NCBI GenBank assembly: GCA_910576975.1
Contig: CAJTJY010000021.1
Span: 1 to 64,000, forward strand
Reading direction: 5' to 3'
From: an uncultured Lachnospiraceae bacterium
GTDB taxonomy: Bacteria; Bacillota; Clostridia; Lachnospirales; Lachnospiraceae
Length of the DNA stretch: 64,000 bases
In this document: in pieces, positions 6,851-15,842 of the stretch
How positions within the stretch are numbered: the stretch's first letter is position 1
Layout of the letters: each line of letters starts with the position of its first letter
Position numbers and translations under genes: made by a program
The notes under the pieces: generated by a model
The model's input: only the letters and a program-made list of their open reading frames with translations
The model's database searches: none
What the model was told of the DNA's origin: nothing

Positions 6851-7274
6851 AAAAGAGTCCTGCGATTGAACTCTTTGAAGGTTGAAAAATATACCTATTC
6901 ATACTGTGGCAAATATGTTATACTTGCTAAGTATTGTTGTGTTTGACACAGCAGTACATGCATAAAATAAAAAGACGTATTTTAAGGCGAATGACATCTT
7001 TTGGACGCACAAAAGTCAAAAAAACGTCCAAGAGTATCCAAGTATATAGAATCCAGGAAAGCCCATTTTCCAAGGGTTTGCAAGGATATACAAGAGTTAG
7101 CTTAGCAATCAAAAAAGCTTCCGACGATGAAGTCATTAGGCAAAGAAAGCCAGTAAAATAAAGGGTTACAGCGTTTGAGAATCGAAATTTGACACCAGTT
7201 TGACGCCAATTTTTAAAAAGCAAGGGAAAAGGGAGCCTTACACAAGCTGGTCGTCATTGATAGACAAAATACAG
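6851..7274. other. Integrase-proximal non-coding stretch, possible element end
   Basis: No convincing gene is present; the 75-codon open frame at 6934 starts from TTG without a ribosome site. A weak hairpin AAAGAGT/ACTCTTT (6852-6876) could terminate the integrase transcript. TTTGACACCAG and TTTGACGCCAA stand in tandem at 7188-7209 and may be integrase arm-type sites. I could not find a matching direct repeat at the left boundary, so the attachment sites are not defined. Confidence 0.35.
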
Positions 7275-7317
7275 AAATTCGCAGGATAGTATAAAAGCTA
7301 CCCTGCGAATTTTTTTG
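7275..7317. terminator. Terminator hairpin with T-tract
   Basis: AAATTCGCAGG (7275-7285) pairs with CCTGCGAATTT (7303-7313), with extra pairs inside (TAG/CTA), followed by seven T residues. The A-rich left flank would allow use in both directions. Confidence 0.75.
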
Positions 7318-7388
7318 TTATCATGATATTAATTTAGCAGTATAAAAATTATAGGGTATTCTGCCTTTCAAATGGAGGAATATTCAGT

Positions 7389-7933
7389 ATGAGGACGAAA
7401 CCCATTATGAAAAAGAATAAGACATGGGAAGAACTACAGATAAAAAATGACTTTCTTTTTGACAAGGTTATGCATGACAAAGGAATATGCATTGTACTTT
7501 TGGAAAGGCTTTTAAAAATAAAGATAAAAGACATTGAGTATCTGGAAGAACAGAAAGCTATCAATATTGCGAAAGATGCGAAAAGCATCCAGCTGAACGT
7601 GTATGTGTAGGGTGGCGGACGCATGTTAGATTGATAGGTAGGACATCCCACATAGAAGCCGATACTGCCAGGGTATAATAGATTTGAACATGATTGAGAA
7701 CGGGGAATCCTATCGGAAGCTGAAAGAAAGCTTTGTTATATTCATCTGCACGTTCAACCCGTTTCACAAGGGCAGGGCACAGTATACGTTTGAAAACCTG
7801 TGCATGGAAGACGGCGGCTTGAGGTTGGGACGGCACGAAAAAAATATTTTTTAATATCGTGGCTTACAGGGAAGCTGGGGATGCAGATGTCCGGGATGTA
7901 ACAAGAGCGGACTGTATTAAGAAATCAGTATAA
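7389..7933 (+). pseudogene. Rpn-family PD-(D/E)XK nuclease/putative transposase, frameshifted
   Basis: The start is clear: 'KTWEELQIKNDFLFDKVMHD' is the well-known N-terminus of Rpn/PD-(D/E)XK putative transposases, continuing through 'DAKSIQLNVYV' where the catalytic strand begins. It then hits TAG at 7608. Homologous stretches reappear in other frames: 'YYQG', 'IDLNMIENGESYRKLKES' near 7660-7730, 'FVIFICTFNPFHKGRAQYTFEN' near 7730-7800, and 'NIVAYREAGDADVRDV' to about 7933. The gene therefore has a stop or frameshift around 7610-7660, another at about 7690 and one near 7845. Normal members have about 270-300 residues. It is dead. Confidence 0.75.
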
Positions 7934-8103
7934 ATGTTAGAACTGCTGCAAGAACCTAACAAAAAAATTGTAGAACTATGCATGGGGGAATACCATTTGA
8001 CGCAGAATAAAGCGGGTCAGTACGCCCGGGGGGTAAGGGGGTTTTTCTTAGTTACGTTAAAAAGAGGGTGCAGCGTTAAGGACTATAAAGGTTAGAGAAT
8101 TAA

Positions 8104-8134
8104 GCAAGTATCTGTGGTAGATACTTGCTATTTT
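8104..8134. terminator. Terminator-like hairpin
   Basis: GCAAGTATCT (8104-8113) pairs perfectly with AGATACTTGC (8119-8128) around GTGGT, followed by TATTTT. No intact gene ends here; it may be left from a lost gene. Confidence 0.6.
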
Positions 8135-8194
8135 CGTCTTATAAGAAAGCAATCTTTACAAGGATTTTTCCTATAAGACAAAAATAATTATGTT

Positions 8195-8800
8195 TAGAGC
8201 CTTTCTCAGCGAATCAGGGGTACCTGTGTTTTCTTTCTGATTCGACAATCCACAGCCCAAGCACGTCCTTTCTGCCGTCTGCGTCATAGCCTACAACGAC
8301 ATATACCGCACAGTTTTTTTGTTTCCATCTCTTTTCGTATGGTAACGTAAATACAATCAACAAAGAGGAACGTGTAGAACTTTTTCAGTGGACGGTTCTG
8401 CCATTCTTTTGCAGTTCCGATTACCCTGTCCGTAATTGTCGAAATGGTTTCATGGGAGATATTAAAACCGTATACATCTTCCACCGCATCTGCGATATCA
8501 TGCTGACTCATGCCTCTTGCATACATGGATAATACCTTGTTTTAATCCCACTGACGTTTTGGTACGTGTTGGGATTGTTTTCGGTTCAAAGCTGCCATCC
8601 CGATCCCTTGGAACGGCAACATCCAGCTTTCCATAAGCAAAATTGACACACTTATGAGAATAACCATTACGCCTGTTCGTCGTTTCCTTTTCTCCGCGCT
8701 CATTACGCCCATATCCCAGATGGGAATCCATCTCTCCCTGGAGCATAGCCTCAAACATTGGTCCAAAGACGTCTTTGATAGCATCCTGAATTTTTAAGAT
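8195..8800 (-). pseudogene. IS256-family (mutator-type) transposase remnant
   Basis: On the minus strand, reading from 8800 downward, one sees 'KIQDAIKDVFGPMFEAMLQGEMDSHLGYG', then 'RRNGYSHKCVNFAYGKLDVAVPRDRDGSFEPKTIP', then after a frameshift near 8540 'YARGMSQHDIADAVEDVYGFNISHETIS'. A second shift near 8305 leads to 'VVVGYDADGRKDVLGLWIVES'. These are the conserved N-terminal and first catalytic segments of IS256-type transposases. The C-terminal half is missing beyond about 8210. No terminal inverted repeats were recognised. The element is dead. Confidence 0.8.
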
Positions 8801-9038
8801 TGTACCCGCAAAAATGTGGAATTCAGTTAAACTGCCAGTGAAGAAAAAGAATATTTTTTGTGTGAGTTAGAAAAATTTTGCGTACTTGTTAATCTGATTA
8901 TTTCTTAATCATGAATGAAAAAATCTTAAGTGAAAAATCAGAGTATGTATTTATCATTTATATGATATATATATTTCTGTGCTTTCATGTCTGGTATCAA
9001 TAAAATTATTTTAATTCAAAGAATAGGAGAATTGGATA

Positions 9039-9143
9039 ATGAAAAACGAATGTATTAAATTTCGAGTTACAGAGGAAGAAAAAGAGAAATTGGAGAAATT
9101 GGCAAAAAACGAAAAACAAACGTTTAGCGGGTATCAATTGTAG
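9039..9143 (+). pseudogene. Truncated ribbon-helix-helix / mobilisation-type protein (34 aa)
   Basis: The ATG at 9039 follows AATAGGAGAATTGGATA, a good ribosome site. The 34 residues 'CIKFRVTEEEKEKLEKLAKNEKQTFSGY' match the start of CopG- or MobC-type ribbon-helix-helix proteins, but the frame stops at 9141, in the middle of the second helix. It is probably a remnant of a plasmid or element mobilisation gene. Too short to be sure. Confidence 0.45.
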
Positions 9144-9272
9144 AGAGGATAGAAAAAAAGGATAATGCCAAAGGAAAAGGAGACGTTTTACACAGGGAAG
9201 AAAGTAGGTGAAAAAAAACAAATATCAGACGGGAAGCAACAAGGAAATGGCATAGAAAGGAAAGAATAAGAC

Positions 9273-9488
9273 ATGAAAGGAAACCAAAACGTGACAAGAA
9301 AACGGGAAATAAACTTAGATAAGGTAAATGAGGGGCTGTTGAATGTACTTAGCCTTCTCATCCTATTAGAGGCTGATATGGAAACACAGAAATCTGACGA
9401 CATCCATCTCAGGACTGTAAAAATAATACATAATGAGATAAAGAGCATACAAAAAATATGCTTGGGAAAAAGGAGTCAGACAGAATGA
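9273..9488 (+). CDS. Small hypothetical protein (71 aa)
   Basis: The ATG follows GAAAGGAAAGAATAAGAC. The 71 residues form one or two helices ('LLNVLSLLILLEADMETQ', then 'LRTVKIIHNEIKSIQKICL') and resemble small element-borne proteins of unknown role. It ends 8 bases before the convergent XRE gene. No family is recognised. Confidence 0.5.
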   Translation: MKGNQNVTRKREINLDKVNEGLLNVLSLLILLEADMETQKSDDIHLRTVKIIHNEIKSIQKICLGKRSQTE

Positions 9489-9496
9489 CAAAATGC

Positions 9497-9787
9497 CTAA
9501 CTGACAAGACCGTGAAGAAAACTCTGTAGCAGATTGCGCTGTCTTTCATCCAGCATGGAAACGTCTACATAGGAGTTAGACGGTTTTTTTAAGCCAAGCA
9601 GATAATCCGTAGAGCATCGGTATAAACTGGCAAGAGCTATGAGATTCTCCACACTGGGAGTTCGCTCGCCGCTTTCGTAATTAGAAATGACAGAAGCAGA
9701 TGCGCCGATAGCCGCCGCAACTTCTTTCTGCGAAAGATGCAGACTGACTCTTGCATGTTCGAGACGTTCTCCAAGACCATTTATCAT
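9497..9787 (-). CDS. XRE-family repressor
   Basis: On the minus strand the ATG at 9787 is preceded by GGAGGTGTGTAT, so it is chosen over the GTG six bases earlier. The 96-residue protein has a clear helix-turn-helix ('LSQKEVAAAIGASASVISNYESGERTPSVENLIALASLYRCSTDYLLGL'), the cI/SinR-like pattern, and a short C-terminal helix ('DERQRNLLQSFLHG'). It is divergent from the MORN-protein operon beginning at 10057. Between them lie a consensus promoter (9860-9888) and a 7-bp inverted repeat (9917-9934), so it is the natural candidate regulator of that operon. Confidence 0.85.
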   Translation of the reverse strand: MINGLGERLEHARVSLHLSQKEVAAAIGASASVISNYESGERTPSVENLIALASLYRCSTDYLLGLKKPSNSYVDVSMLDERQRNLLQSFLHGLVS

Positions 9788-9859
9788 ATACACACCTCCA
9801 TCTTCCCTATCCTACAATACAGATTATTGCTTTGGGGAAAAATAATATTGCTAAAAGCA

Positions 9860-9934
9860 TTGAAAAAATTGCTAAAAGAATATATAATAGTAAAAATAAA
9901 ATATAGTATACAAAAACATATCGTATTCGATATG
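9860..9934 (+). promoter_or_regulatory. Promoter and palindromic operator of the MORN-protein operon
   Basis: TTGAAA (9860-9865) and TATAAT (9883-9888) have a 17-base spacer. The motif ATTGCTAAAAG occurs twice, at 9847-9857 and 9868-9878. Downstream, CATATCG (9917-9923) and CGATATG (9928-9934) form a perfect inverted repeat around TATT, placed in the early transcribed region, a plausible binding site for the divergent XRE protein. Confidence 0.55.
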
Positions 9935-10056
9935 GAAAAGAAGGTGTATAGATTGTAGTAATAGCGAAAAAAATCAAATTGGCTTGGAACATGATTAAGA
10001 AAAGGTTGATAAAGTGCAGTTTTATTACAAGAATGAGGAAAGGTAGGCAAAATAAT

Positions 10057-11238
10057 ATGGAAGCTTTGGCAATGGTGTTTTCGTTCATAGCAATGTTTTT
10101 CTTCCTGAGAGGATTATTTAATTTATTCAAACATATCATGGGTAAAGTACGCCAAAAAGATACTACAATTGCAAAAAGGAAAGCGAAGCAGAGTGGTATT
10201 GCATTTGTATCGTGTTATATAGTGGCAATTGTAGCTGGAGTTTTATCAGGCAGTATAGAAAATGCATATACTCTTATTTCAAAGGAAACGATAACGGAAA
10301 AATCCGTACAGGAAGATGACGCAGAAGAAATAATAGGGGATACTGTATACGAGAATGGAAAAGAATCTGTGCAGGAAAGCATGGGGGAGGTTTCTGATAG
10401 CAGTAACACGAAAGCAGGAGTGGAAAATGAGAATGATGCAGATTTGGAGCAGGATATCATTGATAGCGCTGAATCAGACTTCGGGGAGAAAGGGGAAGCA
10501 TATGAGGAATATGAAGATAGTGAGGAATATGAAGATAATGAGGAATTTGGAATAGATCCTGATATAGCGGCAGAGCAGGAAGAATGGGAATACACAGTAG
10601 AAGAAATGGACCAGAAAGCATTAACGTATACAACTCTTTTAGATTATTCTTACAAAGATGCAGATGAAGGGAAAAAGATTATTACGCTGATTCAGGAAAG
10701 CAAAAATGCGGCGGAAAAATTCTTTTCTTATGTATCAGAAGCAAAGAAGTGGATGTCTGATAAAAAAGAATATAAACTCACAACAATAGAAACAGAATAT
10801 ATTTATTACGGAAAAACAAAAAATAGTAAACCCGATGGATATGGCATTCTATATTATGAGCAATTTCCTGTATATGCAGGAGAATTTAAAGCAGGACAAA
10901 AAGAGGGATACGGTATAGATATTGAAAACAGTTTGGACGACGGATATTTTATCTCTTATGAAGGAGAATTTATACATGGGTTAAGGTCAGGCAAAGGAAT
11001 TGAGTATTATGAAAAACCAGATGAAATCGTATTAGACAGTTATTATCATGCAGCGAATATGTACAAAAGAGAAATTTTAAAATACAGTGACTTGAGATAT
11101 GATGTACCATTGCTTGATAACAGAATTGTATACGAAGGCAGTTTCAAAGAAGGGAAATATAATGGGAAAGGAACATTATATCGTGGAAATGGCGAGGTAG
11201 AGTACACAGGAACTTTTAATAACGGTGATGTAAAGTAA
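10057..11238 (+). CDS. Membrane protein with acidic linker and MORN repeats
   Basis: The ATG at 10057 lies behind AGGTAGGCAAAATA; an earlier TTG at 9979 has no ribosome site. The 393-residue protein has two N-terminal membrane segments (about residues 2-25 and 48-67), then a long acidic, low-complexity linker. The linker contains an 18-bp tandem DNA repeat encoding 'EEYEDS/EEYEDN'. From about residue 250 onward come MORN-type repeats: 'GYGILYYEQFPVYAGEFKAGQKEGYGI', 'YEGEFIHGLRSGKGIEYY' and 'YEGSFKEGKYNGKGTLYRGNG'. MORN repeats usually bind lipids or proteins. The layout suggests a protein anchored in the membrane with the repeats on a long stalk. First gene of a four-gene cassette. Confidence 0.8.
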   Translation: MEALAMVFSFIAMFFFLRGLFNLFKHIMGKVRQKDTTIAKRKAKQSGIAFVSCYIVAIVAGVLSGSIENAYTLISKETITEKSVQEDDAEEIIGDTVYENGKESVQESMGEVSDSSNTKAGVENENDADLEQDIIDSAESDFGEKGEAYEEYEDSEEYEDNEEFGIDPDIAAEQEEWEYTVEEMDQKALTYTTLLDYSYKDADEGKKIITLIQESKNAAEKFFSYVSEAKKWMSDKKEYKLTTIETEYIYYGKTKNSKPDGYGILYYEQFPVYAGEFKAGQKEGYGIDIENSLDDGYFISYEGEFIHGLRSGKGIEYYEKPDEIVLDSYYHAANMYKREILKYSDLRYDVPLLDNRIVYEGSFKEGKYNGKGTLYRGNGEVEYTGTFNNGDVK

Positions 11239-11254
11239 ATTAGGGAGACGAAAG

Positions 11255-11791
11255 ATGAGAGAAAAAAGTAATTTTATTGATTTTGAAAACATACCAGGTA
11301 ATTCTGATACGGCGGGAGCAATAGCTACATCAGAGGATTCTTCGAAAGAAGAGGAGATGTTAAAGGAAGTAATTAACAAAAATAATGCAAAAACACAAGC
11401 AGGATTGATATATAAATCTGCACAAGATGAAAGTGAAAAGTTAATGTTAAGGAATCAAGTAGTTGAAGGTTCGTATTCGAATGACATGAAACTTAAGATT
11501 CTTGATTTGCTGGACGGCTATGTAAAAGAGGAATTGAAGGAAGAAATTACTTTGGCAGACTCAATCGAAGAAATAAAAAAAGAAAAAAGTAATTTATTAT
11601 TGGGAGCAGTCGGAATCGTAGTTATTGGGATTATAGTATCGGTGTTTTTTCCAATAGCCTGGCTAATAGGCATTGTATTGGCAATGGCAGGCTATGTTGC
11701 CAGCAAAAAGGATAATGATGAAAAAATGAAGAAAGCGGTATCGGCAATAGAAAGGGTAGAGAAATATAGACAAGCCGGTTATCGTATTTAA
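11255..11791 (+). CDS. Hypothetical protein with C-terminal hydrophobic hairpin (178 aa)
   Basis: The ATG follows TTAGGGAGACGAAAG and lies 16 bases after the MORN gene. The first 110 residues are charged and helical ('SSKEEEMLKEVINKNNAKTQ', 'MKLKILDLLDGYVKEELKEE'). A long hydrophobic stretch, 'LLLGAVGIVVIGIIVSVFFP' followed by 'IAWLIGIVLAMAGYVA', about residues 113-152, can form two membrane helices. A basic tail ends the protein. I recognise no family. Position in the operon suggests a small membrane partner of the MORN protein or of the large zinc-ribbon protein that follows 16 bases later. Confidence 0.7.
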   Translation: MREKSNFIDFENIPGNSDTAGAIATSEDSSKEEEMLKEVINKNNAKTQAGLIYKSAQDESEKLMLRNQVVEGSYSNDMKLKILDLLDGYVKEELKEEITLADSIEEIKKEKSNLLLGAVGIVVIGIIVSVFFPIAWLIGIVLAMAGYVASKKDNDEKMKKAVSAIERVEKYRQAGYRI

Positions 11792-11807
11792 TGGAGGTGC
11801 AGATCAA

Positions 11808-14153
11808 ATGTTTTGTCCGAACTGTGGTACAGAAATTTTGGTAGAAGATTCTAAATTTTGCTTCCAGTGTGGAGCACACCTTCCAGATTTCAATATCTAT
11901 GATAGAAGGGATGATTGTGAAGAAACATTTGAAATAGAAGAAGCTGGCAGTGCGGAGATTGAAGTTGAAAGCATGGGAGAGGATGTTAGGGATATTCCCA
12001 TGGCTTTAGAAAAAAATTATGAAGTAATTCCTTTGATTGGTGAGATGGGAAATGACGTAATCTGTCCCAAACCACTTTTTAGCCAGAAACGGATATTACA
12101 CTATCGTGCCTATATAATGGGAACGGAATATATTTTGCCTATAGGACAATATGAAGTGAAATTTAAAACGGATTGCATAGTATATTCCAATTTATCTTCA
12201 TATATTTTCAGCATAGCTTCGTCAGCGGTGTCTGAATTCAAACAATATTATCAGAATAATGTAAAAAATATGGAGGATTGGGTGGGAAAGGCAATCCCCA
12301 AAGCAATCGTACTTGTAGATTGGATGCAGGAAAAGGCAGAGAAGCTTTTGATTGCCTCAAAAATATATGGTTATAATGCAGGCGCATTGGGCAGCGGCAT
12401 AGATATGACTTGTTTTTCCGAACGTATGGAAGCAGTGATTGGAAGATATGCTGAAGTTTGTGAAAATATAGAACAAACAAAATTGCTCCGTCAGTTAACG
12501 AATCATTCATCATCTGGGAGATTTGTTGGAGGCGGTTTTGGGTTTTCTGGAGCAATGGGGGGAATTATGGCAGCAGGGGTTGCAAATGCGGGTGCGGGAA
12601 TTGTGCGGGGCGTAAAGAACGGAATTACCTCAATAGGGGACGAAATGAGAAATGATGCCAAAAAAAGAGCTGTATTTCAAAATCCGGAAAATTATAATTT
12701 ATTGGAAGAGATGATTGTACATGTATCTAGGGCTCTGCATAATATTTGTTGGAAAATTATTCAAAAGGAGACAAATCATGTCCATAGTGTCTATAATAAT
12801 GGCAATAAATCCAAAATGCTGGTAACCCATGCTTTAGAATATGCTCAAAGTGAAGAAGAATTTTGGGCTGATATAATTCTGGCATTGGAGAACTGCCCTT
12901 ATGATTCCAAAGTGTATGAGGCAGTATATACCAGGTACTATAAAGATATTTTGCTGATCTCACAGTTGAAAGAAATATATAAACTGTTTCTTTTAGATAA
13001 TCTTGATGATAAAATAGACGAGCTGTATGATAACGAGATGGAGAAGGTTTTACAACTGCCAGAAAGAACGAGTGCAGAGGTTAGCTTGAAAATGAAAACT
13101 GTAAAACAACAGGCAAACGCATTTGGATTGGATAAACGAGAGGAATTACAGAGATTAGATGCACTGTGGAGTAGTTTAAAAGAAAAGGAAGATGAGAAAG
13201 AAAAATATTTAAATTTGTTGGATAAAAACATTCAAATAGCACTTGCTGTAGAAGAGGCAATGGAGAAGCGGGATTTTGAAACAATTTTTAAGATGATAGA
13301 AGCAGGTTCCACAATTGCAGAAGAACGTTACATACTATATTATATTACGAAAATAAAAAATGAGAATCATACAGAATTATATAATTCTATTGCATTAAAT
13401 GCAGGAAAGCATAGAGCATATCTGTGCATTGCCGGAGTGTGTAGCTATTATGGCTGGGGAACAGAAGAAGATATGGAAATTTCCATTCAGTGTATTTTAA
13501 AATCTGCAAAATTAAATTGTTCCTATGCAAAAGTGTTTATCAGCGCAATATATATGCAGGGGTTGCCGCAAATTGCAGATCAGCAACAAGCAAAAGAATT
13601 TTTAAACGAGATGGTTACATTGGCATCGCCGACTATGTTGTATTATTACGGGCGGGCATTGAGCAGCGGGGCAAAAACGGGTGGGAGCAATTTTATAAAA
13701 AATAATTATAAGGATGCTGTTTTATATTTAGATTATGCTGTCAAATGTCATATTCCAGGAGCAGAAGAAAGTCTTGCAAGTGTTATGAGTCGGGGAGAAG
13801 AGAGAGTGAATGAGGAAACTTATGCTGGCTCTGGGGGCTGTTATATCACAACCGCAGCATGTAGTCAGCTTGGAAAAGCGGATAATTGTTATGAACTGAC
13901 AGTGTTTAGAGAATATCGGAATAAAATTCTTGCCCATGAAGTAGATGGAGAAAAAATAATAAATGAGTATTATCAAACAGCTCCCCGGATAGTTGATAAT
14001 ATTAATAAACAGAAAAATTGTGAAGAAATTTATCAAAAGATATGGAATGAGTTTTTGAGTCCATGTTTAATTTTCTTGGAAAATATGGAGTATGCAAAGT
14101 GTAAAGAACTTTATATGCAGATGGTAAAAGAATTACAAAGGCAATATTTATAA
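11808..14153 (+). CDS. Large multidomain protein: zinc ribbon, glycine-rich segment, Sel1-like repeats, CFI-box-like C-terminus
   Basis: The ATG follows AATGGAGGTGCAGATCAA. The 781 residues begin with a zinc ribbon (C3-x2-C6 and C19-x2-C22 in 'FCPNCGTEI...FCFQCGAHL'). Residues about 240-280 are glycine/alanine-rich and mildly hydrophobic ('GRFVGGGFGFSGAMGGIMAA'), like a glycine-zipper membrane element. Residues about 440-530 form a charged helical region. Residues about 530-660 look like Sel1/TPR-type helical repeats ('YYGWGTEEDMEISIQCILKS', 'YYYGRALSSGA', 'DAVLYLDYAVKCHIPGAEES'). From 676 on, 'GGCYITTAAC...ELTVFREYRNKIL...YYQTAPRIVDNI' matches what I remember of the CFI-box C-terminal domain. 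The combination is unusual; function unknown. Confidence 0.75.
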   Translation: MFCPNCGTEILVEDSKFCFQCGAHLPDFNIYDRRDDCEETFEIEEAGSAEIEVESMGEDVRDIPMALEKNYEVIPLIGEMGNDVICPKPLFSQKRILHYRAYIMGTEYILPIGQYEVKFKTDCIVYSNLSSYIFSIASSAVSEFKQYYQNNVKNMEDWVGKAIPKAIVLVDWMQEKAEKLLIASKIYGYNAGALGSGIDMTCFSERMEAVIGRYAEVCENIEQTKLLRQLTNHSSSGRFVGGGFGFSGAMGGIMAAGVANAGAGIVRGVKNGITSIGDEMRNDAKKRAVFQNPENYNLLEEMIVHVSRALHNICWKIIQKETNHVHSVYNNGNKSKMLVTHALEYAQSEEEFWADIILALENCPYDSKVYEAVYTRYYKDILLISQLKEIYKLFLLDNLDDKIDELYDNEMEKVLQLPERTSAEVSLKMKTVKQQANAFGLDKREELQRLDALWSSLKEKEDEKEKYLNLLDKNIQIALAVEEAMEKRDFETIFKMIEAGSTIAEERYILYYITKIKNENHTELYNSIALNAGKHRAYLCIAGVCSYYGWGTEEDMEISIQCILKSAKLNCSYAKVFISAIYMQGLPQIADQQQAKEFLNEMVTLASPTMLYYYGRALSSGAKTGGSNFIKNNYKDAVLYLDYAVKCHIPGAEESLASVMSRGEERVNEETYAGSGGCYITTAACSQLGKADNCYELTVFREYRNKILAHEVDGEKIINEYYQTAPRIVDNINKQKNCEEIYQKIWNEFLSPCLIFLENMEYAKCKELYMQMVKELQRQYL

Positions 14154-14228
14154 AAATAGTTATTGTTTATGGTGAAAATTGGCTATGATGGCAAAAGTAA
14201 AATTATATTATGAGAAGGGTAAATGCAC

Positions 14229-15059
14229 ATGAGAAAAATTGTAGCAAATATTTTAATGATAGTAAGTATTTTGTGCGTTATGAGTGGCTGTTCACAAGAA
14301 ACTGCAAAAGATCTGCAGGAGCAGGCAGAAGATATTGTTCAGGAAGTGGCAGACCAGGCAGAAAATATTGCTGACAGTGATGATGAACATGTAATAAGTG
14401 TAAAAAATGGACATCCAGAGGCTTACTCTGAGATTACTTTCGGGGAGGCTTTTGAAAGTTTCTTTGGAAGCCCTGCTTGGAAATATTTTAAAGGCGAAGA
14501 TGGGGAGGATGTAGTGGAGTTTACAGGATACTGTACATATCAGGACGTTGAAGTAAAAGCGCGCCTACAGTTTGTCCTAAAAGATGATGGGTCATTTGCT
14601 TCTGGTGCGTTGAGTTTCAATGATGTGCCCCAGTCACAGATGATTACAAGCGCAATGCTGGAAAAAGCATTTGAACAGTATGCTGAAGTAAATGATGTAG
14701 CGCTTGCCCCAAGTGAAAAGGACAATGTTCTGGAAGAAGTTCTAGAAACGGAAGCATCACTGCCCACAGATACCGTATCTGTATATGATGTTGCAGGCAG
14801 ATATGTAGAAGGAGCAAATGCGATTACTATATCTATCTATAGTGACGAAACAGAAGATGGGTCTGTGGGAAACATGGAATGGCTCGATTCAGAAAGCGGA
14901 AAGAGCGAAGTAATTATTCTGTACCGAGTGTCTGAATCAGATGTGATCTGTACATTGGGCGGGACGGAGTATCGGATCACCTTTTGTACAAACGATGCTT
15001 TATGGTATGATATGTCAGGAAATTTAGTGAATCACTATGTCAAAACAGAATCGTTTTAA
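14229..15059 (+). CDS. Lipoprotein of unknown function (276 aa)
   Basis: Two ATGs are possible; the one at 14229 has GAGAAGGG at better distance than 14223. The N-terminus 'ILMIVSILCVMSGCSQE' is a lipoprotein signal peptide with the lipobox M-S-G-C, so the mature protein should be lipid-anchored on the outer face of the membrane. An acidic helical linker follows ('DLQEQAEDIVQEVADQAE'). Two domains come next: one around residues 70-150 ('TFGEAFESFFGSPAWKYFKG') and a C-terminal beta-rich one ('VAGRYVEGANAITISIYSD', 'GTEYRITF'). The first resembles domains seen in clostridial zinc-ribbon membrane proteins. It lies 75 bases after the large CFI-box-like gene and ends at the terminator at 15225, so it may be the fourth cassette gene. 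Confidence 0.75.
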   Translation: MRKIVANILMIVSILCVMSGCSQETAKDLQEQAEDIVQEVADQAENIADSDDEHVISVKNGHPEAYSEITFGEAFESFFGSPAWKYFKGEDGEDVVEFTGYCTYQDVEVKARLQFVLKDDGSFASGALSFNDVPQSQMITSAMLEKAFEQYAEVNDVALAPSEKDNVLEEVLETEASLPTDTVSVYDVAGRYVEGANAITISIYSDETEDGSVGNMEWLDSESGKSEVIILYRVSESDVICTLGGTEYRITFCTNDALWYDMSGNLVNHYVKTESF

Positions 15060-15224
15060 TCCTGAACAAAATCGGCATATTTAGACAGACGCATCGGTTT
15101 TTCTGTACTGCTAGAGATACGCTGTACAGATCTCAGACACTTGTATAAATGGAATGGCAGATAACCGAAAGACCTTACAGATAAAACTTTATACATAGAT
15201 AGAACTTTATACAAAAGGAAAAAG

Positions 15225-15282
15225 ATGGAGCAGTATCAGAAGTCCAGCTATTTAAGCTGGCTTTGATATTGCTCCATTTTTC
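15225..15282 (+). terminator. Strong terminator after the lipoprotein gene
   Basis: ATGGAGCA (15225-15232) pairs with TGCTCCAT (15270-15277). The inner helices TATCA/TGATA and CCAGC/GCTGG continue the stem almost without gaps, and TTTTT follows. It ends the 10057-15059 unit. Confidence 0.85.
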
Positions 15283-15415
15283 GTTCCATGGAAAGCAACA
15301 CAGAGGATTTTCATGGGAAAAGTATAAAAATGCGCCGTATGGAGAACAGCATTGTGTCAGTATACTAGAGCCTTGCAGACGCAGTAATTATCACATTCAC
15401 AAGGAGAAAATGAAA

Positions 15416-15842
15416 ATGGCAGCAAACGTAGAAACGATGTTTTACACAAGGGAAAAGCCCTGGCATGGATTAGGGGGTGAAAGTGGCAGAGGTTTTAAGC
15501 TCAGCAGGGAATTTGAAAGACTAAGAAGGGTTAAAATGCCGGATTCCAAAGTGGATGGTTGCATAAATGCCCTGCTGCCTATGGATGCATCCATGAGTAC
15601 GCAGCAGAAGAACAATATCACAAGATTAAGGGAAGACATGGAAATGAGGTACTTTGAGGCACCGGATTTGCAGGACATGCCACGGAACGCCTGCAGGTTT
15701 ATCAATGCCATGTCCGATTTTGCCATGCGTGACCCCCCTGAGGGAGTCCGGGAATTGTAAGGAAAACTTATTTGCAAAAGTGATGGACGGCAGCACATTG
15801 GTGTGCAAGGCGTATGGCATGGTAAGGAACTGTTGTGTGTAG
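15416..15842 (+). pseudogene. DUF932 phage/plasmid-like protein, internally deleted and frameshifted
   Basis: The ATG at 15416 (after AAGGAGAAAATGAAA) opens 'AANVETMFYTREKPWHGLG', the standard N-terminus of DUF932 proteins of clostridial elements. It then jumps directly to the C-terminal part: 'MSTQQKNNITRLREDMEMRY', 'EAPDLQDMPRNACRFINAMSDFA'. The frame ends at TAA 15758, while the normal continuation 'SGNCKENLFAKVMDGSTLVCKAYGMVRN' lies in another frame up to about 15835. So roughly the middle two thirds are gone and one frameshift is present. The IS3-type element begins right at its end. Confidence 0.75.

Noticed and set aside
6934..7161. Plus-strand 75-codon open frame after the integrase
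   Set aside because: TTG start, no ribosome site, repetitive basic composition, no recognised pattern; treated as non-coding.
10501..10551. 18-bp tandem repeat as a possible CRISPR or VNTR locus
   Set aside because: Only two to three in-frame units within the acidic linker of a coding gene; no spacers. No CRISPR array was seen anywhere in the window.
10215..10595. Minus-strand serine-rich 126-codon frame
   Set aside because: Shadow of the acidic linker of the MORN protein; serine runs are the antisense of glutamate/acidic codons.
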